Source: Lysobacterales bacterium | Lineage (GTDB): Bacteria > Pseudomonadota > Gammaproteobacteria > Nevskiales > Salinisphaeraceae | Direction of reading: 5' to 3' | Length of the DNA stretch: 53,116 nt | Assembly: GCA_002715985.1 (NCBI GenBank) | Contig: PBAO01000062.1 | Location: 1-53,116 of the forward strand | Part shown: positions 34,948-43,153 of the stretch, piece after piece | How the letters are laid out: each line of letters starts with the position of its first letter | Position numbering within the stretch: position 1 is the first letter of the stretch | Made by a program: the position numbers and the translations under genes | Notes under the pieces: generated by a model | The model's input: the letters and a program-made list of their open reading frames with translations, nothing else | Databases searched by the model: none | What the model was told of the DNA's origin: nothing

Positions 34948-36798
34948 CTAGTAGACGTCACGCTGGTAGCGTTTTTCTTTCTGCAGGTTCTTCAAGTAGC
35001 CGGCAGCGTCTTCGGGGGTGATCCCTGCCTGCTCGCCGATCACGTCCAGCAATGCGTCGTGAACGTCGGCGGCCATGGCATTGGCATCACCACAGACATA
35101 GAGAGTGGCCCCGTCCTCGATCCATTGATAGACCTCGGCGCCCGCCTGTCGAATCTTGTCCTGGACATAGATCTTGTCGGCCTGATCACGCGAGAAAGCC
35201 ACGTCCATACGCGTGAGCAGGCCCGCCTCGCGCCAGCGCAGCCAGTCGGTCTGGTAATAGAAGTCGGTCCGGAAATGCTGGGCGCCAAAGAACACCCAGT
35301 TCTTCCCGTCGGCCCCGCGCTCCTCGCGCTCTTCGACGAAAGCCCGAAACGGGGCGATACCGGTGCCGGGACCGATCATGATGATCGGGGCCGAGTCGTC
35401 GGCGGGCAGCTTGAAGTTCTTGTTGTGATCGATGTAGATCGGCAGGCGTGCTTCTTCGCTGCGATCGGCCAGCTGGACCGAGGCCACGCCGTGCCGCTTG
35501 CGCCCGTGGGTCTCATATCGCACGGCGGCCACGGTGAGATGGATCTCGTCCGGATTGGCCGCATGGCTGGAGGCGATCGAGTACAGCCGCGGGGGCAACT
35601 TGCGCAACAGGCGCACGAAATCCGCGCCCGCCATGCCCTCGATCGGATAGTCCTCGACCAGGTCGACGATGAAACGCCCGTCGATATACTCGGACAGCTG
35701 CTGGCGGGCATCTTCGGCCAGCAGCGCGTTCAGTGCGTCGTTGGCTGCCTGCTCGGCATATTTTTCAATGAATGGCCGTGTGAGCGTGGTGATCTCGTAT
35801 TGGTGGGTCAGCGCATGCTCGAGCGTGACGTCACCATCGATACCCGTAACCATCTCATCGGCCTCGACACCGAGAGCACCAATCAGCTCGGCGACCACCT
35901 CCGGGTCGTTGGCCGGAATGATGCCAAGCGAATCGCCCGGCTCCCAGGTCAGGCCGGAGTCCTCGGTATCCAGCTCAATATGATGGACCTCCTTGTCCGA
36001 GCCCTGCCCGTTCATCACCACGTTGGTCAGCACCTCGGCGGGGAACGGGTTCTTGCGGCTGTAGCTGGATGCCGATTCGGTCGCGGCGGGCTGGGCCGCC
36101 GCACCGGGTAGCGGCGTGACGTTGGCATGGGCCTGGCCGGCACCCGTGGCGTCCTTGAACTTGGCGATGACGTCATCGATCCAGGATTCGACCGTATCGT
36201 CGAAATCCACATCCAGATCAACACGATCGACAACACGCGTGCCCCCCAGCTTCTCCAACTGGGCATCAAAGTCTTTGCCGGTCTGGCAGAACTGTTCGTA
36301 GCTGGTATCGCCGAAGGCCAATACCGAAAAGTTCATGCCTTCAAGCTTGGGCGCTTTCTTGCCGTGGATGAATGCGTGCAGTTCTTCGGCGTTATCCGGC
36401 GGGTCGCCCTCACCGTGGGTCGAGACCAGCACCACGACATTGCTCTCTTTCTTCAGATCACGCGGCTTGTAGTCGAGCATGTCCACGGCGTTGGCCGTCA
36501 GGCCATCGGCATTGGCCCGCTCGGCCAGCTGCTCGGCCACATCTTCGGCGTTACCGGTCTGCGAGCCGTAGAGGATCGTCAACGGCTCGGCCGGCGCGCT
36601 CTGGGCAGCCGGGGCCGCCGGCTGCGCGGCGGTCGCTTGGGTGCCCGCGCCGAGCGCGCCCTGGGCGTTCAGACCCGACAGATAACCACTGAGCCACGTC
36701 GCCTGACTCGCGCTCAGGGTCTGCAGCAGCGCGCTGAGCTGAGCGGCCTGCTGGGCATCCAGCGGGCTGGCGTGTTCGTCGACAAAAAGAGTACTCAT
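34948..36798 (-). CDS. cysJ: Sulfite reductase (NADPH) flavoprotein alpha subunit
   Basis: A 616-residue diflavin reductase passing electrons from NADPH through FAD and FMN to CysI. An N-terminal linker (Ala/Gln-rich) precedes the flavodoxin domain: LTILYGSQTGNAEDVAEQLA then VVLVSTHGEGDPPDNAEELH. The FAD domain has LPPRLYSIASS and GVASVQLADR. The NADPH domain has IIMIGPGTGIAPFRAFVEER and LYVCGDANAMAADV, ending in the conserved DVY. The ATG at 36796-36798 begins MSTLFVDEH; the frame continues upstream without homology. A very AT-rich segment precedes it. Confidence 0.96.
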   Translation of the reverse strand: MSTLFVDEHASPLDAQQAAQLSALLQTLSASQATWLSGYLSGLNAQGALGAGTQATAAQPAAPAAQSAPAEPLTILYGSQTGNAEDVAEQLAERANADGLTANAVDMLDYKPRDLKKESNVVVLVSTHGEGDPPDNAEELHAFIHGKKAPKLEGMNFSVLAFGDTSYEQFCQTGKDFDAQLEKLGGTRVVDRVDLDVDFDDTVESWIDDVIAKFKDATGAGQAHANVTPLPGAAAQPAATESASSYSRKNPFPAEVLTNVVMNGQGSDKEVHHIELDTEDSGLTWEPGDSLGIIPANDPEVVAELIGALGVEADEMVTGIDGDVTLEHALTHQYEITTLTRPFIEKYAEQAANDALNALLAEDARQQLSEYIDGRFIVDLVEDYPIEGMAGADFVRLLRKLPPRLYSIASSHAANPDEIHLTVAAVRYETHGRKRHGVASVQLADRSEEARLPIYIDHNKNFKLPADDSAPIIMIGPGTGIAPFRAFVEEREERGADGKNWVFFGAQHFRTDFYYQTDWLRWREAGLLTRMDVAFSRDQADKIYVQDKIRQAGAEVYQWIEDGATLYVCGDANAMAADVHDALLDVIGEQAGITPEDAAGYLKNLQKEKRYQRDVY

Positions 36799-36856
36799 GA
36801 ACCGGTCCGGGAACAAAAACCAAGGGCGCGCGACTGGTGAGGCTAGCGCGCACACA

Positions 36857-36920
36857 ACCTAATTAAAACCTATATTTTTTTCTTTTTATATTTCCAAAAA
36901 GAATGAAAACAACGAGGACC
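36857..36920 (-). promoter_or_regulatory. AT-rich promoter region of cysJ
   Basis: About 60 bp of unusually AT-rich DNA with runs of T and A (TATATTTTTTTCTTTTTATATTT on the + strand spans about 36869-36891). It lies 59-120 nt upstream of cysJ. This is the position where a LysR-type CysB activator would bind; no specific CysB motif is claimed. Confidence 0.45.
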
Positions 36921-37000
36921 GTCGGCTTCGGCCGCGGATTATAGCGTGCCGTAGAGCCACGTTGCGCGCCTTCGAACACGCAGGCTGTTATCTTTATTCG

Positions 37001-37609
37001 ATGCGTGCGTTCGTACTCGTTCTGTTGCCCTGTTTGTTGCTGGCCGGCTGTATCACCGCCCCGCCCAGCAACCCGTCGAATCTGTGCAGTATCTTTCGTG
37101 AAAAGGACGGCTGGTACGACGATGCCAAGGAGGCCCGGCAGCGCTGGGGCGCGCCGATCCCGGTACAGATGTCGATCATCTACCAGGAATCGCGCTTCGA
37201 GGGCGATGCCGCCCCGCCACGCAACAAGCTGTTCTGGGTGATTCCCTGGACCCGCATCAGTTCGGCATACGGCTACTCACAGGCGCTGGATTCAACCTGG
37301 GGCGCCTACAAGGACGATGCCGGGCACCCGTTTGCCGATCGCGACGATTTCGGCGATGCCGCCGATTTCGTCGGGTGGTACGTCGACCAGAGCCACAAGA
37401 TTCTGGGCATCTCGAAGGCCGATGCCTATAGTCAGTATCTGGCCTACTATCTTGGCCAGGGCGGTTATCGTCAGGGCCTGTATCGCAGCAAACCCTGGCT
37501 GCGACGCGCCGCCAGCCGTGTGGCCAGCCGCTCCAACACGTACGGCGCCCAGTTATCGAGCTGCCGGGCCGAGCTCGAGCGTGGCGGGCACTGGTGGTGG
37601 CCATTCTGA
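37001..37609 (+). CDS. SLT-domain transglycosylase lipoprotein
   Basis: A 202-residue predicted lipoprotein: signal sequence with lipobox LLAGC17. The body carries a lytic transglycosylase-like fold with the catalytic Glu likely E63 in IIYQESRF, then SSAYGYSQALDSTW and FVGWYVDQSHKILGISKADAYSQYLAYYLG. A near-identical arrangement (CSIFREKxGWYxDA) occurs in a Pseudomonas family. It probably cleaves peptidoglycan in the periplasm. The ATG at 37001 is used because the signal peptide follows. It is divergent from cysJ; YqcC follows by 79 nt. Confidence 0.88.
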   Translation: MRAFVLVLLPCLLLAGCITAPPSNPSNLCSIFREKDGWYDDAKEARQRWGAPIPVQMSIIYQESRFEGDAAPPRNKLFWVIPWTRISSAYGYSQALDSTWGAYKDDAGHPFADRDDFGDAADFVGWYVDQSHKILGISKADAYSQYLAYYLGQGGYRQGLYRSKPWLRRAASRVASRSNTYGAQLSSCRAELERGGHWWWPF

Positions 37610-37688
37610 GGCCGAACCGCCCACCGCGATTGCATCCGGGGGATATGGCCACATGCTACGCGGCCCAAGCCACCCACATGCCCCGCCC

Positions 37689-38024
37689 ATGACCGACAGC
37701 CAGACCCTTCATCGCGCCGCCGACTGCGTGCTTACCGTCGAACAGAGCCTGCGCACGGCCGATCTGTGGCAGGCCGAGGTGCCCTCACCCGCCGCCATGG
37801 CCAGCCGCACGCCGTTCTGTGCCGACACGCTCACCTTTGCCCAGTGGCTCCAGTTCATCTTCGTACCGCGCATGCGCGAACTCATCGAAGCCGGCGGGCC
37901 GTTGCCGGGCGCCAGCGCCATCGCCGTCATGGCCGAGGTCAAGCTCGATACCGAGCAGACCGATCAGGCCCGCGTCGTGGCCGCGCTGGCCGACTTCGAC
38001 GCCCTCATCGGCGTGTCTCAGTAG
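37689..38024 (+). CDS. yqcC: YqcC-like (DUF446) protein
   Basis: A 111-residue small cytoplasmic helical protein. LRTADLWQAEVPSPAAMAS and PFCADTLTFAQWLQFIFVPR followed by MRELIEAGGPLP match the YqcC family, whose function is unknown; in E. coli it is next to truC. The start ATG at 37689 gives MTDSQTLHRAAD; an upstream in-frame ATG at 37653 is possible. It lies downstream of the SLT lipoprotein gene, probably cotranscribed. Confidence 0.85.
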   Translation: MTDSQTLHRAADCVLTVEQSLRTADLWQAEVPSPAAMASRTPFCADTLTFAQWLQFIFVPRMRELIEAGGPLPGASAIAVMAEVKLDTEQTDQARVVAALADFDALIGVSQ

Positions 38025-38088
38025 TTTCGGCTTTGGAGCATGTGTCTTTTAAACGGTCGGCCAGTGAAGGCGAACAAATACAGACCGT

Positions 38089-38239
38089 TATCCGCCGATG
38101 AGCACCGATGGCCGCGGATGAAGACAACGATCAACTCACAAGAAGCAGAACTCGAGGGCTGGCATACCACGCAGGCCCGGACTTCCTGACCTGGATCATC
38201 TGTCTTTTATCTGCGGCCATCAGCGCGCATCGGCAGATG
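38089..38239. repeat. Imperfect inverted repeat with 10-nt GATG periodicity
   Basis: The arm at 38090-38125 and the arm at 38202-38238 are reverse complements at about 30 of 36 positions, with a 76-nt centre. Within the left arm GATG recurs about every 10 nt (CCGATGAGCA, CCGATGGCCG, CGGATGAAGA). The element fills most of the gap between YqcC and ctaB, which converge here. It looks like a small non-coding palindromic repeat (REP or MITE style) or a large hairpin terminator. Confidence 0.6.
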
Positions 38240-38311
38240 GCCTTTTACAGTCGTGTGTATTCGCGTTAATTGGCTACCGGGTGAAAGACTCTTCTCTCAC
38301 CCCGACGAAGC

Positions 38312-39232
38312 CTAGAGCGACTGCAAGCCGGCGGCGATGAGCGGTACGTAATGATCGACCAGAAGTGCCGTGAACAGCAGCATGAGATAGACGATCGAAT
38401 AACCGAACATCTTCATCCCCAGGCCCGGCCTGGCCCACCATTTCAGACGCACGGCATAGACCAGGAACCAGCCCGAAAGCACGACCGCGCTGGCCAGATA
38501 CAGCACTCCAGACAGGCCCGAGAAATACGGCAGCAGCGAGACGCCGAACATGATCACGGTATAGACGAGCACCTGGGTCTTGGTGTGCTCGATGCCGTGG
38601 GTCACGGGCAACATGGGAATATCGACCTCGGCGTATTCCTTGGCCCGATCGATGGCCAGCGCCCAGAAATGCGGCGGGGTCCAGATGAAGATGATCAGGA
38701 ACAGGATCAGCGCATCGATCGAGACCTCGTTGGTCACCGCCGTCCAGCCCAGAATCGGCGGCGCCGCTCCCGCGGCCCCGCCGATGACGATGTTCTGCGG
38801 CGTGGCACGCTTGAGATACATGGTGTAAATGCCGGCATAGCCGATCAACGCGAACAATGTCAGCCAGGCGGTCAGGGCATTGACGAAGACCAGCAGGATC
38901 GCCATGCCGAGCGCCCCGATCGCAAAGGCGAAGATCGCGGACTGGCGCGTATCCAGATGCCCGGTCACCAGCGGGCGCTTGCGGGTGCGACGCATGCGCG
39001 AGTCGGCCTGGACATCGATCATCTGGTTGACCGCGGCCGCCGAGGCCGACATCAGCCCGATGCCCAGGGTGCCGAACACGAGAGCCGAGATCGGCACCAT
39101 CGTCGGCACGGCCAGAAACATGCCCACCATGGCCGTGAACACGATCAAAAGCACCACGCGCGGCTTGCACAGCTCGTAGTAGTCGTTGAGCCGCTGGCTC
39201 AGCGTGGCGCTGGCAGACGTGGCGCTATCCAT
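38312..39232 (-). CDS. ctaB: Protoheme IX farnesyltransferase (heme O synthase)
   Basis: A 306-residue polytopic UbiA-family prenyltransferase converting heme B to heme O. The allylic-diphosphate/Mg motif is NQMIDVQADSRMRRTRKRPL, the second Asp-rich region DRAKEYAEVDIPMLPV, and IWTPPHFWALAI is a heme O synthase hallmark. The ATG at 39230-39232 is used with GGAG 8 nt upstream; a GTG at 39241 is the alternative. It overlaps the end of ctaA by 8 nt and is the last gene of the bio-cox operon. Confidence 0.95.
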   Translation of the reverse strand: MDSATSASATLSQRLNDYYELCKPRVVLLIVFTAMVGMFLAVPTMVPISALVFGTLGIGLMSASAAAVNQMIDVQADSRMRRTRKRPLVTGHLDTRQSAIFAFAIGALGMAILLVFVNALTAWLTLFALIGYAGIYTMYLKRATPQNIVIGGAAGAAPPILGWTAVTNEVSIDALILFLIIFIWTPPHFWALAIDRAKEYAEVDIPMLPVTHGIEHTKTQVLVYTVIMFGVSLLPYFSGLSGVLYLASAVVLSGWFLVYAVRLKWWARPGLGMKMFGYSIVYLMLLFTALLVDHYVPLIAAGLQSL

Positions 39233-40226
39233 GACGAGCACTCCAGGCAGCGTGGTTGATCGCTACCAAGGTTAACAACAACAGAGCCGCCCCGCCGTTG
39301 TGGCCGACGGCGACATACAACGGCAGATGAAAGACCACGGTCGAGATGCCCAGCGTGATCTGCAGGGCCACCACCGCCAGCAGCGCACCGCCGAGTGCGG
39401 CCCAGCGGCCGTCGGTGCGCGAGGCCATGAACAGGCGAATCGCCAGTATCAACATGGTCAGTGCCACCACGCAGGCGCCCAGGCGATGGGTCCAGTGAAT
39501 GGTCTGGCGCGGCACGCTCGACAGGATCCCGTATTCGTAATTGATGCCCAGACCGTGCCAGAGCGTGAACGCGGTCGCGAAATCGGTCTGCGGCCACCAC
39601 TGGGCCTGACATGTCGGAAAATCCGGACAGGCCAGCGCGGCATAGTTGGTCGAGGTCCAGGCACCGAGAAAGATCTGGCATACCAACACCACGAGCCCGA
39701 TACCGGCCAATACGCGCAGACCGGACCGCCCGGTCACCGGCCATCGCCACAGCAGCGGGCCCTGACGAAACAGACACCAACTCAGCAACGCCAGAATCGT
39801 CATCCCGCCCAACAGATGCGCGGTCACGATCAGCGGCTTGAGCAATAACGTGACCGTCCACATGCCCAGCAGCGCCTGAAACACCACCACGCCAACGGCC
39901 ACCCAGGGCAGCACGCGCTGCTGGTGCGGATCGCCGGTGCGACGGATCGCAAACAGAGCCAGCAACAGAATCACGAGCCCCAGCGTGCCCGCGAAATAAC
40001 GATGGATCATCTCCTTCCAGGCCTTGCCGGTCTCCACGGCCTGGCCGAACGCGGCGTCGGCCATGTTCTTGGCGGCCTGTGACGTCGGCACGTCCAGATG
40101 GCCATAACACCCCGGCCAGTCCGGGCAGCCCAGCCCGGCGTCCGACAATCGCGTATAGGCACCGAGCATGATCACGACCAGCGTGAGCACCACGGCAAAC
40201 AGATTGAGATAGAAACGTGTCGACAT
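39225..40226 (-). CDS. ctaA: Heme A synthase (COX15/CtaA)
   Basis: A 333-residue, eight-helix membrane enzyme oxidising heme O to heme A. Heme-ligand histidine regions are visible: WKEMIHRYFAGTLGL, IVTAHLLGGM, FTLWHGLGINYEYG/TIHWTHRLGA and YVAVGHNGGAA. Two Cys pairs in extracytoplasmic loops (GLGCPDWPGCYG and LACPDFPTC) match the proteobacterial form. It is followed by ctaB (8-nt overlap) and preceded by a small assembly gene, 14 nt away. Confidence 0.95.
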   Translation of the reverse strand: MSTRFYLNLFAVVLTLVVIMLGAYTRLSDAGLGCPDWPGCYGHLDVPTSQAAKNMADAAFGQAVETGKAWKEMIHRYFAGTLGLVILLLALFAIRRTGDPHQQRVLPWVAVGVVVFQALLGMWTVTLLLKPLIVTAHLLGGMTILALLSWCLFRQGPLLWRWPVTGRSGLRVLAGIGLVVLVCQIFLGAWTSTNYAALACPDFPTCQAQWWPQTDFATAFTLWHGLGINYEYGILSSVPRQTIHWTHRLGACVVALTMLILAIRLFMASRTDGRWAALGGALLAVVALQITLGISTVVFHLPLYVAVGHNGGAALLLLTLVAINHAAWSARHG

Positions 40227-40240
40227 GTCGGTGGTTTCGC

Positions 40241-40810
40241 TTAAGGCTGCCCGGATAACGCCAGCAGCCGTTTGATGTCTCGATGCAACGCATCGGCGCC
40301 AATCGACGGCGGATAGAACGCCATCCAGCGCGCTCCGGGGTCGATGAGATAGATCGTGCCCGGGGCATCAGCGTGGCGTGACGCAAATAGCCGCTGCCAA
40401 TCTTCTACCTTTGTACGATAGACAGCGACGCCGGGTTGCACTCCGCTGACCGCAGTCTCGGATGTATTATCGCCCACGATGAGGGCCTGACGCACGCGTG
40501 CAGCATCCATATGCAACAACCCGCGCACCGCACGACCCGCTGCCAAGCGTTGTCGGCACGTCGCTCGACAGCCATCGGGGGCGATCTGAAGCAGCGTCCA
40601 ACGGCCCTTGAAGCGGTCTGCGCTCATCGCCGGGTAGGTTGGGTCGCGTGCTGCGATCGTCGACAGCGCGACGATCGGTCGCACTAGGGTGCCGGCCGCG
40701 GCGGCACCGTTTCCGCGCCAACCGATGCCGTAATAAAGCCCGTAAGCGGCGACCAACGGCGCCGCGAAGAGCACGAGCAGCCCGGCCAGCATCGCCCGGC
40801 CGCGATTCAT
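40241..40810 (-). CDS. Small membrane protein of the cytochrome oxidase cluster (SCO-like without certainty)
   Basis: A 189-residue protein with an N-terminal membrane anchor (LAGLLVLFAAPLVAAYGLYYG). Its periplasmic domain reads WTLLQIAPDGCRATCRQRLAAG, then ALIVGDNT and GTIYLIDPGARWMAFYPP. The CxxxC and the end motif resemble a thioredoxin-like SCO fold, and such a protein usually lies between SURF1 and CtaA. It may deliver copper or act as a thiol reductase for CoxB. The ATG at 40808-40810 overlaps surf1 by 4 nt. The fold is inferred, not demonstrated. Confidence 0.75.
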   Translation of the reverse strand: MNRGRAMLAGLLVLFAAPLVAAYGLYYGIGWRGNGAAAAGTLVRPIVALSTIAARDPTYPAMSADRFKGRWTLLQIAPDGCRATCRQRLAAGRAVRGLLHMDAARVRQALIVGDNTSETAVSGVQPGVAVYRTKVEDWQRLFASRHADAPGTIYLIDPGARWMAFYPPSIGADALHRDIKRLLALSGQP

Positions 40811-41571
40811 CGTCGATCGCGTTTGAGATTCACGCCGATCACGATACCCACCGCGATCAGAGCCATCAGAAACCACTGCGAGGCATAGATATAGTGCCCG
40901 GTGGGCCCCATGCCCACGCGGTCGGTGTCCCAGTCACGCACGAACCCGCCGCGCGCCTCGGGCGATAACAACAGCAGGCCGCTGACGACCGGCGCATCGT
41001 ACTGACAGGCCACGGTATCGGCCGTGGGATAATTCAGCGCCCGCGGCCAGCCGGTCTTGTCACAGACCGTGTGCGAGCCCAGCCGCAAGCCCGGCTCGGG
41101 ATACGGGCGCCAATACCCCTGAATCTCGACCGGGCCCGTCGGCGCGGCCGGGTCGGGCAGCCTGGCATCGGGATCGACCGGTTTCTCGACCCAGCCACGA
41201 TCAACCATCAATCGCAGGCCGGAGGCTGTGATCAACGGCGTCCAGACCCGATAGCCGGTCTTGGTGCCCTCGACCTGATTGGCCAGAAGCAGCTGGTGCG
41301 CCGCATCGTAGCGGCCGCGCAGGATATAGCGATAGCCATAGGTCAGCCCGCCGGACTGACCATCGAGTGTCGCGCGGTCGATGGTGATCCGTTGTGGCCC
41401 GGTCGCCCGAGCCGCCTGCTGGGCGGCGAGAATTCGTGCCTTGGTATGGGCACGCTCGATCTGCCAGAGCCCGAGCGCGGACAGGATCACCACGCCGATT
41501 GCAGCCAACAGGATCGCCCACCAGGGCGGGGCCAGGCGAAAACTGCCGAGTCGTAGTCCGCGTCGTTTCAT
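40807..41571 (-). CDS. SURF1-family cytochrome oxidase assembly protein
   Basis: A 254-residue protein with N- and C-terminal membrane helices (WWAILLAAIGVVILSALGLWQ and SQWFLMALIAVGIVIGVNL) flanking a periplasmic domain. The SURF1 signatures are GLWQIERAHTK, LLLANQVEGTKTGYRVWTPL and MVDRGWVEKP near the middle, and GPTGHYIYASQWF at the end. SURF1 helps insert heme A into subunit I. The ATG at 41569-41571 begins 7 nt after the ctaD stop; the frame extends upstream into ctaD but that part is not homologous. Confidence 0.9.
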   Translation of the reverse strand: MKRRGLRLGSFRLAPPWWAILLAAIGVVILSALGLWQIERAHTKARILAAQQAARATGPQRITIDRATLDGQSGGLTYGYRYILRGRYDAAHQLLLANQVEGTKTGYRVWTPLITASGLRLMVDRGWVEKPVDPDARLPDPAAPTGPVEIQGYWRPYPEPGLRLGSHTVCDKTGWPRALNYPTADTVACQYDAPVVSGLLLLSPEARGGFVRDWDTDRVGMGPTGHYIYASQWFLMALIAVGIVIGVNLKRDRR

Positions 41572-41578
41572 CGATCGA

Positions 41579-43153
41579 TCAATCCGGTTTGGCCAGTTCG
41601 CGTGCCTCGATCCGGGGCGGCGTGGCAAACGTGTCGTACGGCCAGGGTGAGGCCAATGTCCATTCCAGCCCGCGGGCGCCCTCCCACGGCCGAGCGCTCG
41701 CTTGCGCGCCGCGGCGCGCAAGCGAGCGTCCCATATTGAACACGAAGATCAGCTGACCTGCGAAGAACAGACCGGCTGCGATCGAGATCATCTGGTTGAA
41801 ATCGGTGAACTGGGTCGAGTAATCGGCGATACGGCGCGGCATGCCGGCCAGGCCGAGGAAATGCATGGGAAAGAACAACACATTGATCGTGATGACACTC
41901 CACCAGAAATGAACCTGGCCGAGGCCTTCCGAGTACATCACCCCGGTCCACTTGGGCATCCAGTAATACAGCGCGGCCATCATCGCGAACAACGACCCCG
42001 GCACCAGCACATAGTGAAAATGCGCGACCACGAAATACGTATCGTGATACTGGAAATCCACCGGAGCCAGCGAGGACATCAACCCCGAAAAGCCGCCGAT
42101 CATGAACATCACCACAAAAGCCGTGGCAAACAGCATCGGCGTTTCGAAGGTCATCGCCCCGCGCCACATGGTGGCCACCCAGTTGAAGACCTTCACCCCC
42201 GTGGGCACCGAAATGATCATGGTCGAGAACATGAAAAACATTTCGGCGGCCAGGGGCTGGCCGGTGGTGAACATATGATGCGACCACACGATGAAGCTGA
42301 GCAGCCCGATCGAAAGCGTGGCATAGACCATCGAGGTGTAACCGAACAGCCGCTTGCGGGCAAAGCTGGGAATGATGGTCGAGACCAGCCCGAAGGCCGG
42401 CAACACCATGATATAGACCTCCGGATGGCCGAACGTCCAGAACAGATGCTGATACAGCAAGGCACTGCCATCCGGCCCGCCGAAGAAACCGGTGCCCAGA
42501 TAGCGGTCGGCGCCCAGCATGAGCATGGTGCCCGCCAGCACCGGCATCACCGCCATGATCAGAAACGCCGTGACCACCCAGGTCCAGGCGAACAGCGGCA
42601 TACGCAGCATCGCCATCCCCGGCGCCCGTTTTCGCAGCAGTGTGACCAGAATATTGGCCGACGAGAAAAACCCGCTGATCGTGGTCAAGCAGACCGCGGC
42701 AATGAATACCGGGAGCGCCGGCCCGGTCTGCATGATCAACGGCGGGTACATCGTCCAGCCGGTCTGCGGTGCCCCGCCGATGAACGGCGTGACGAGCAGC
42801 GCCGCAAACGCCACCGGCAGCATCCAGAACACCGGCCCGCTGGCGCGCCGAGCCCACAGACCATGGGCCCCGATCATCACCGGCAGCATCATGTTGGCAA
42901 ACCCAACGAACGCCGCCATGATGCCGCCGAAGATCATGATCAGGCCGTGCAGCGTGACGATCTGGTTATAGACCGCCGGATCGACGACCTGGATCCCCGG
43001 AGCGAACAGCTCGCTGCGGATGACCAGCGACAGACTCGAGCCCACCAGAAACATGATGGCCGCCAGCACCAGATACGCCGTGCCCGCATCCTTGTGATTG
43101 GCCAGCCACAGCCAGCGGCGCCCGCCGCGAGCAGGAGACGCACCGGCCTTCAT
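41579..43153 (-). CDS. ctaD: Cytochrome c oxidase subunit I
   Basis: A 524-residue, 12-helix heme-copper oxidase subunit I. The binuclear-centre motif is WTFGHPEVYIMVLPAFG, with IVWSHHMFTTG for CuB and YHDTYFVVAHFHYVL for the heme ligands; TLHGLIMIF near the start holds a low-spin heme His. It is an aa3-type A-family enzyme. It overlaps coxB by 4 nt (ATGA). Near the C terminus a perfect 34-nt palindrome (41695-41728) encodes part of RSLARRGAQASARPWEGA, a loop on the cytoplasmic side. The usual next genes, ctaG and coxC, are missing; surf1 follows after 7 nt. Confidence 0.96.
   Translation of the reverse strand: MKAGASPARGGRRWLWLANHKDAGTAYLVLAAIMFLVGSSLSLVIRSELFAPGIQVVDPAVYNQIVTLHGLIMIFGGIMAAFVGFANMMLPVMIGAHGLWARRASGPVFWMLPVAFAALLVTPFIGGAPQTGWTMYPPLIMQTGPALPVFIAAVCLTTISGFFSSANILVTLLRKRAPGMAMLRMPLFAWTWVVTAFLIMAVMPVLAGTMLMLGADRYLGTGFFGGPDGSALLYQHLFWTFGHPEVYIMVLPAFGLVSTIIPSFARKRLFGYTSMVYATLSIGLLSFIVWSHHMFTTGQPLAAEMFFMFSTMIISVPTGVKVFNWVATMWRGAMTFETPMLFATAFVVMFMIGGFSGLMSSLAPVDFQYHDTYFVVAHFHYVLVPGSLFAMMAALYYWMPKWTGVMYSEGLGQVHFWWSVITINVLFFPMHFLGLAGMPRRIADYSTQFTDFNQMISIAAGLFFAGQLIFVFNMGRSLARRGAQASARPWEGARGLEWTLASPWPYDTFATPPRIEARELAKPD
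41695..41728. repeat. Perfect 34-nt palindrome inside ctaD
   Basis: The 16-nt arm 41695-41710 (CGCTCGCTTGCGCGCC) is exactly reverse-complemented by 41713-41728 around GC at 41711-41712. It reads identically on both strands and lies within the ctaD frame, near the C terminus. Confidence 0.95.
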
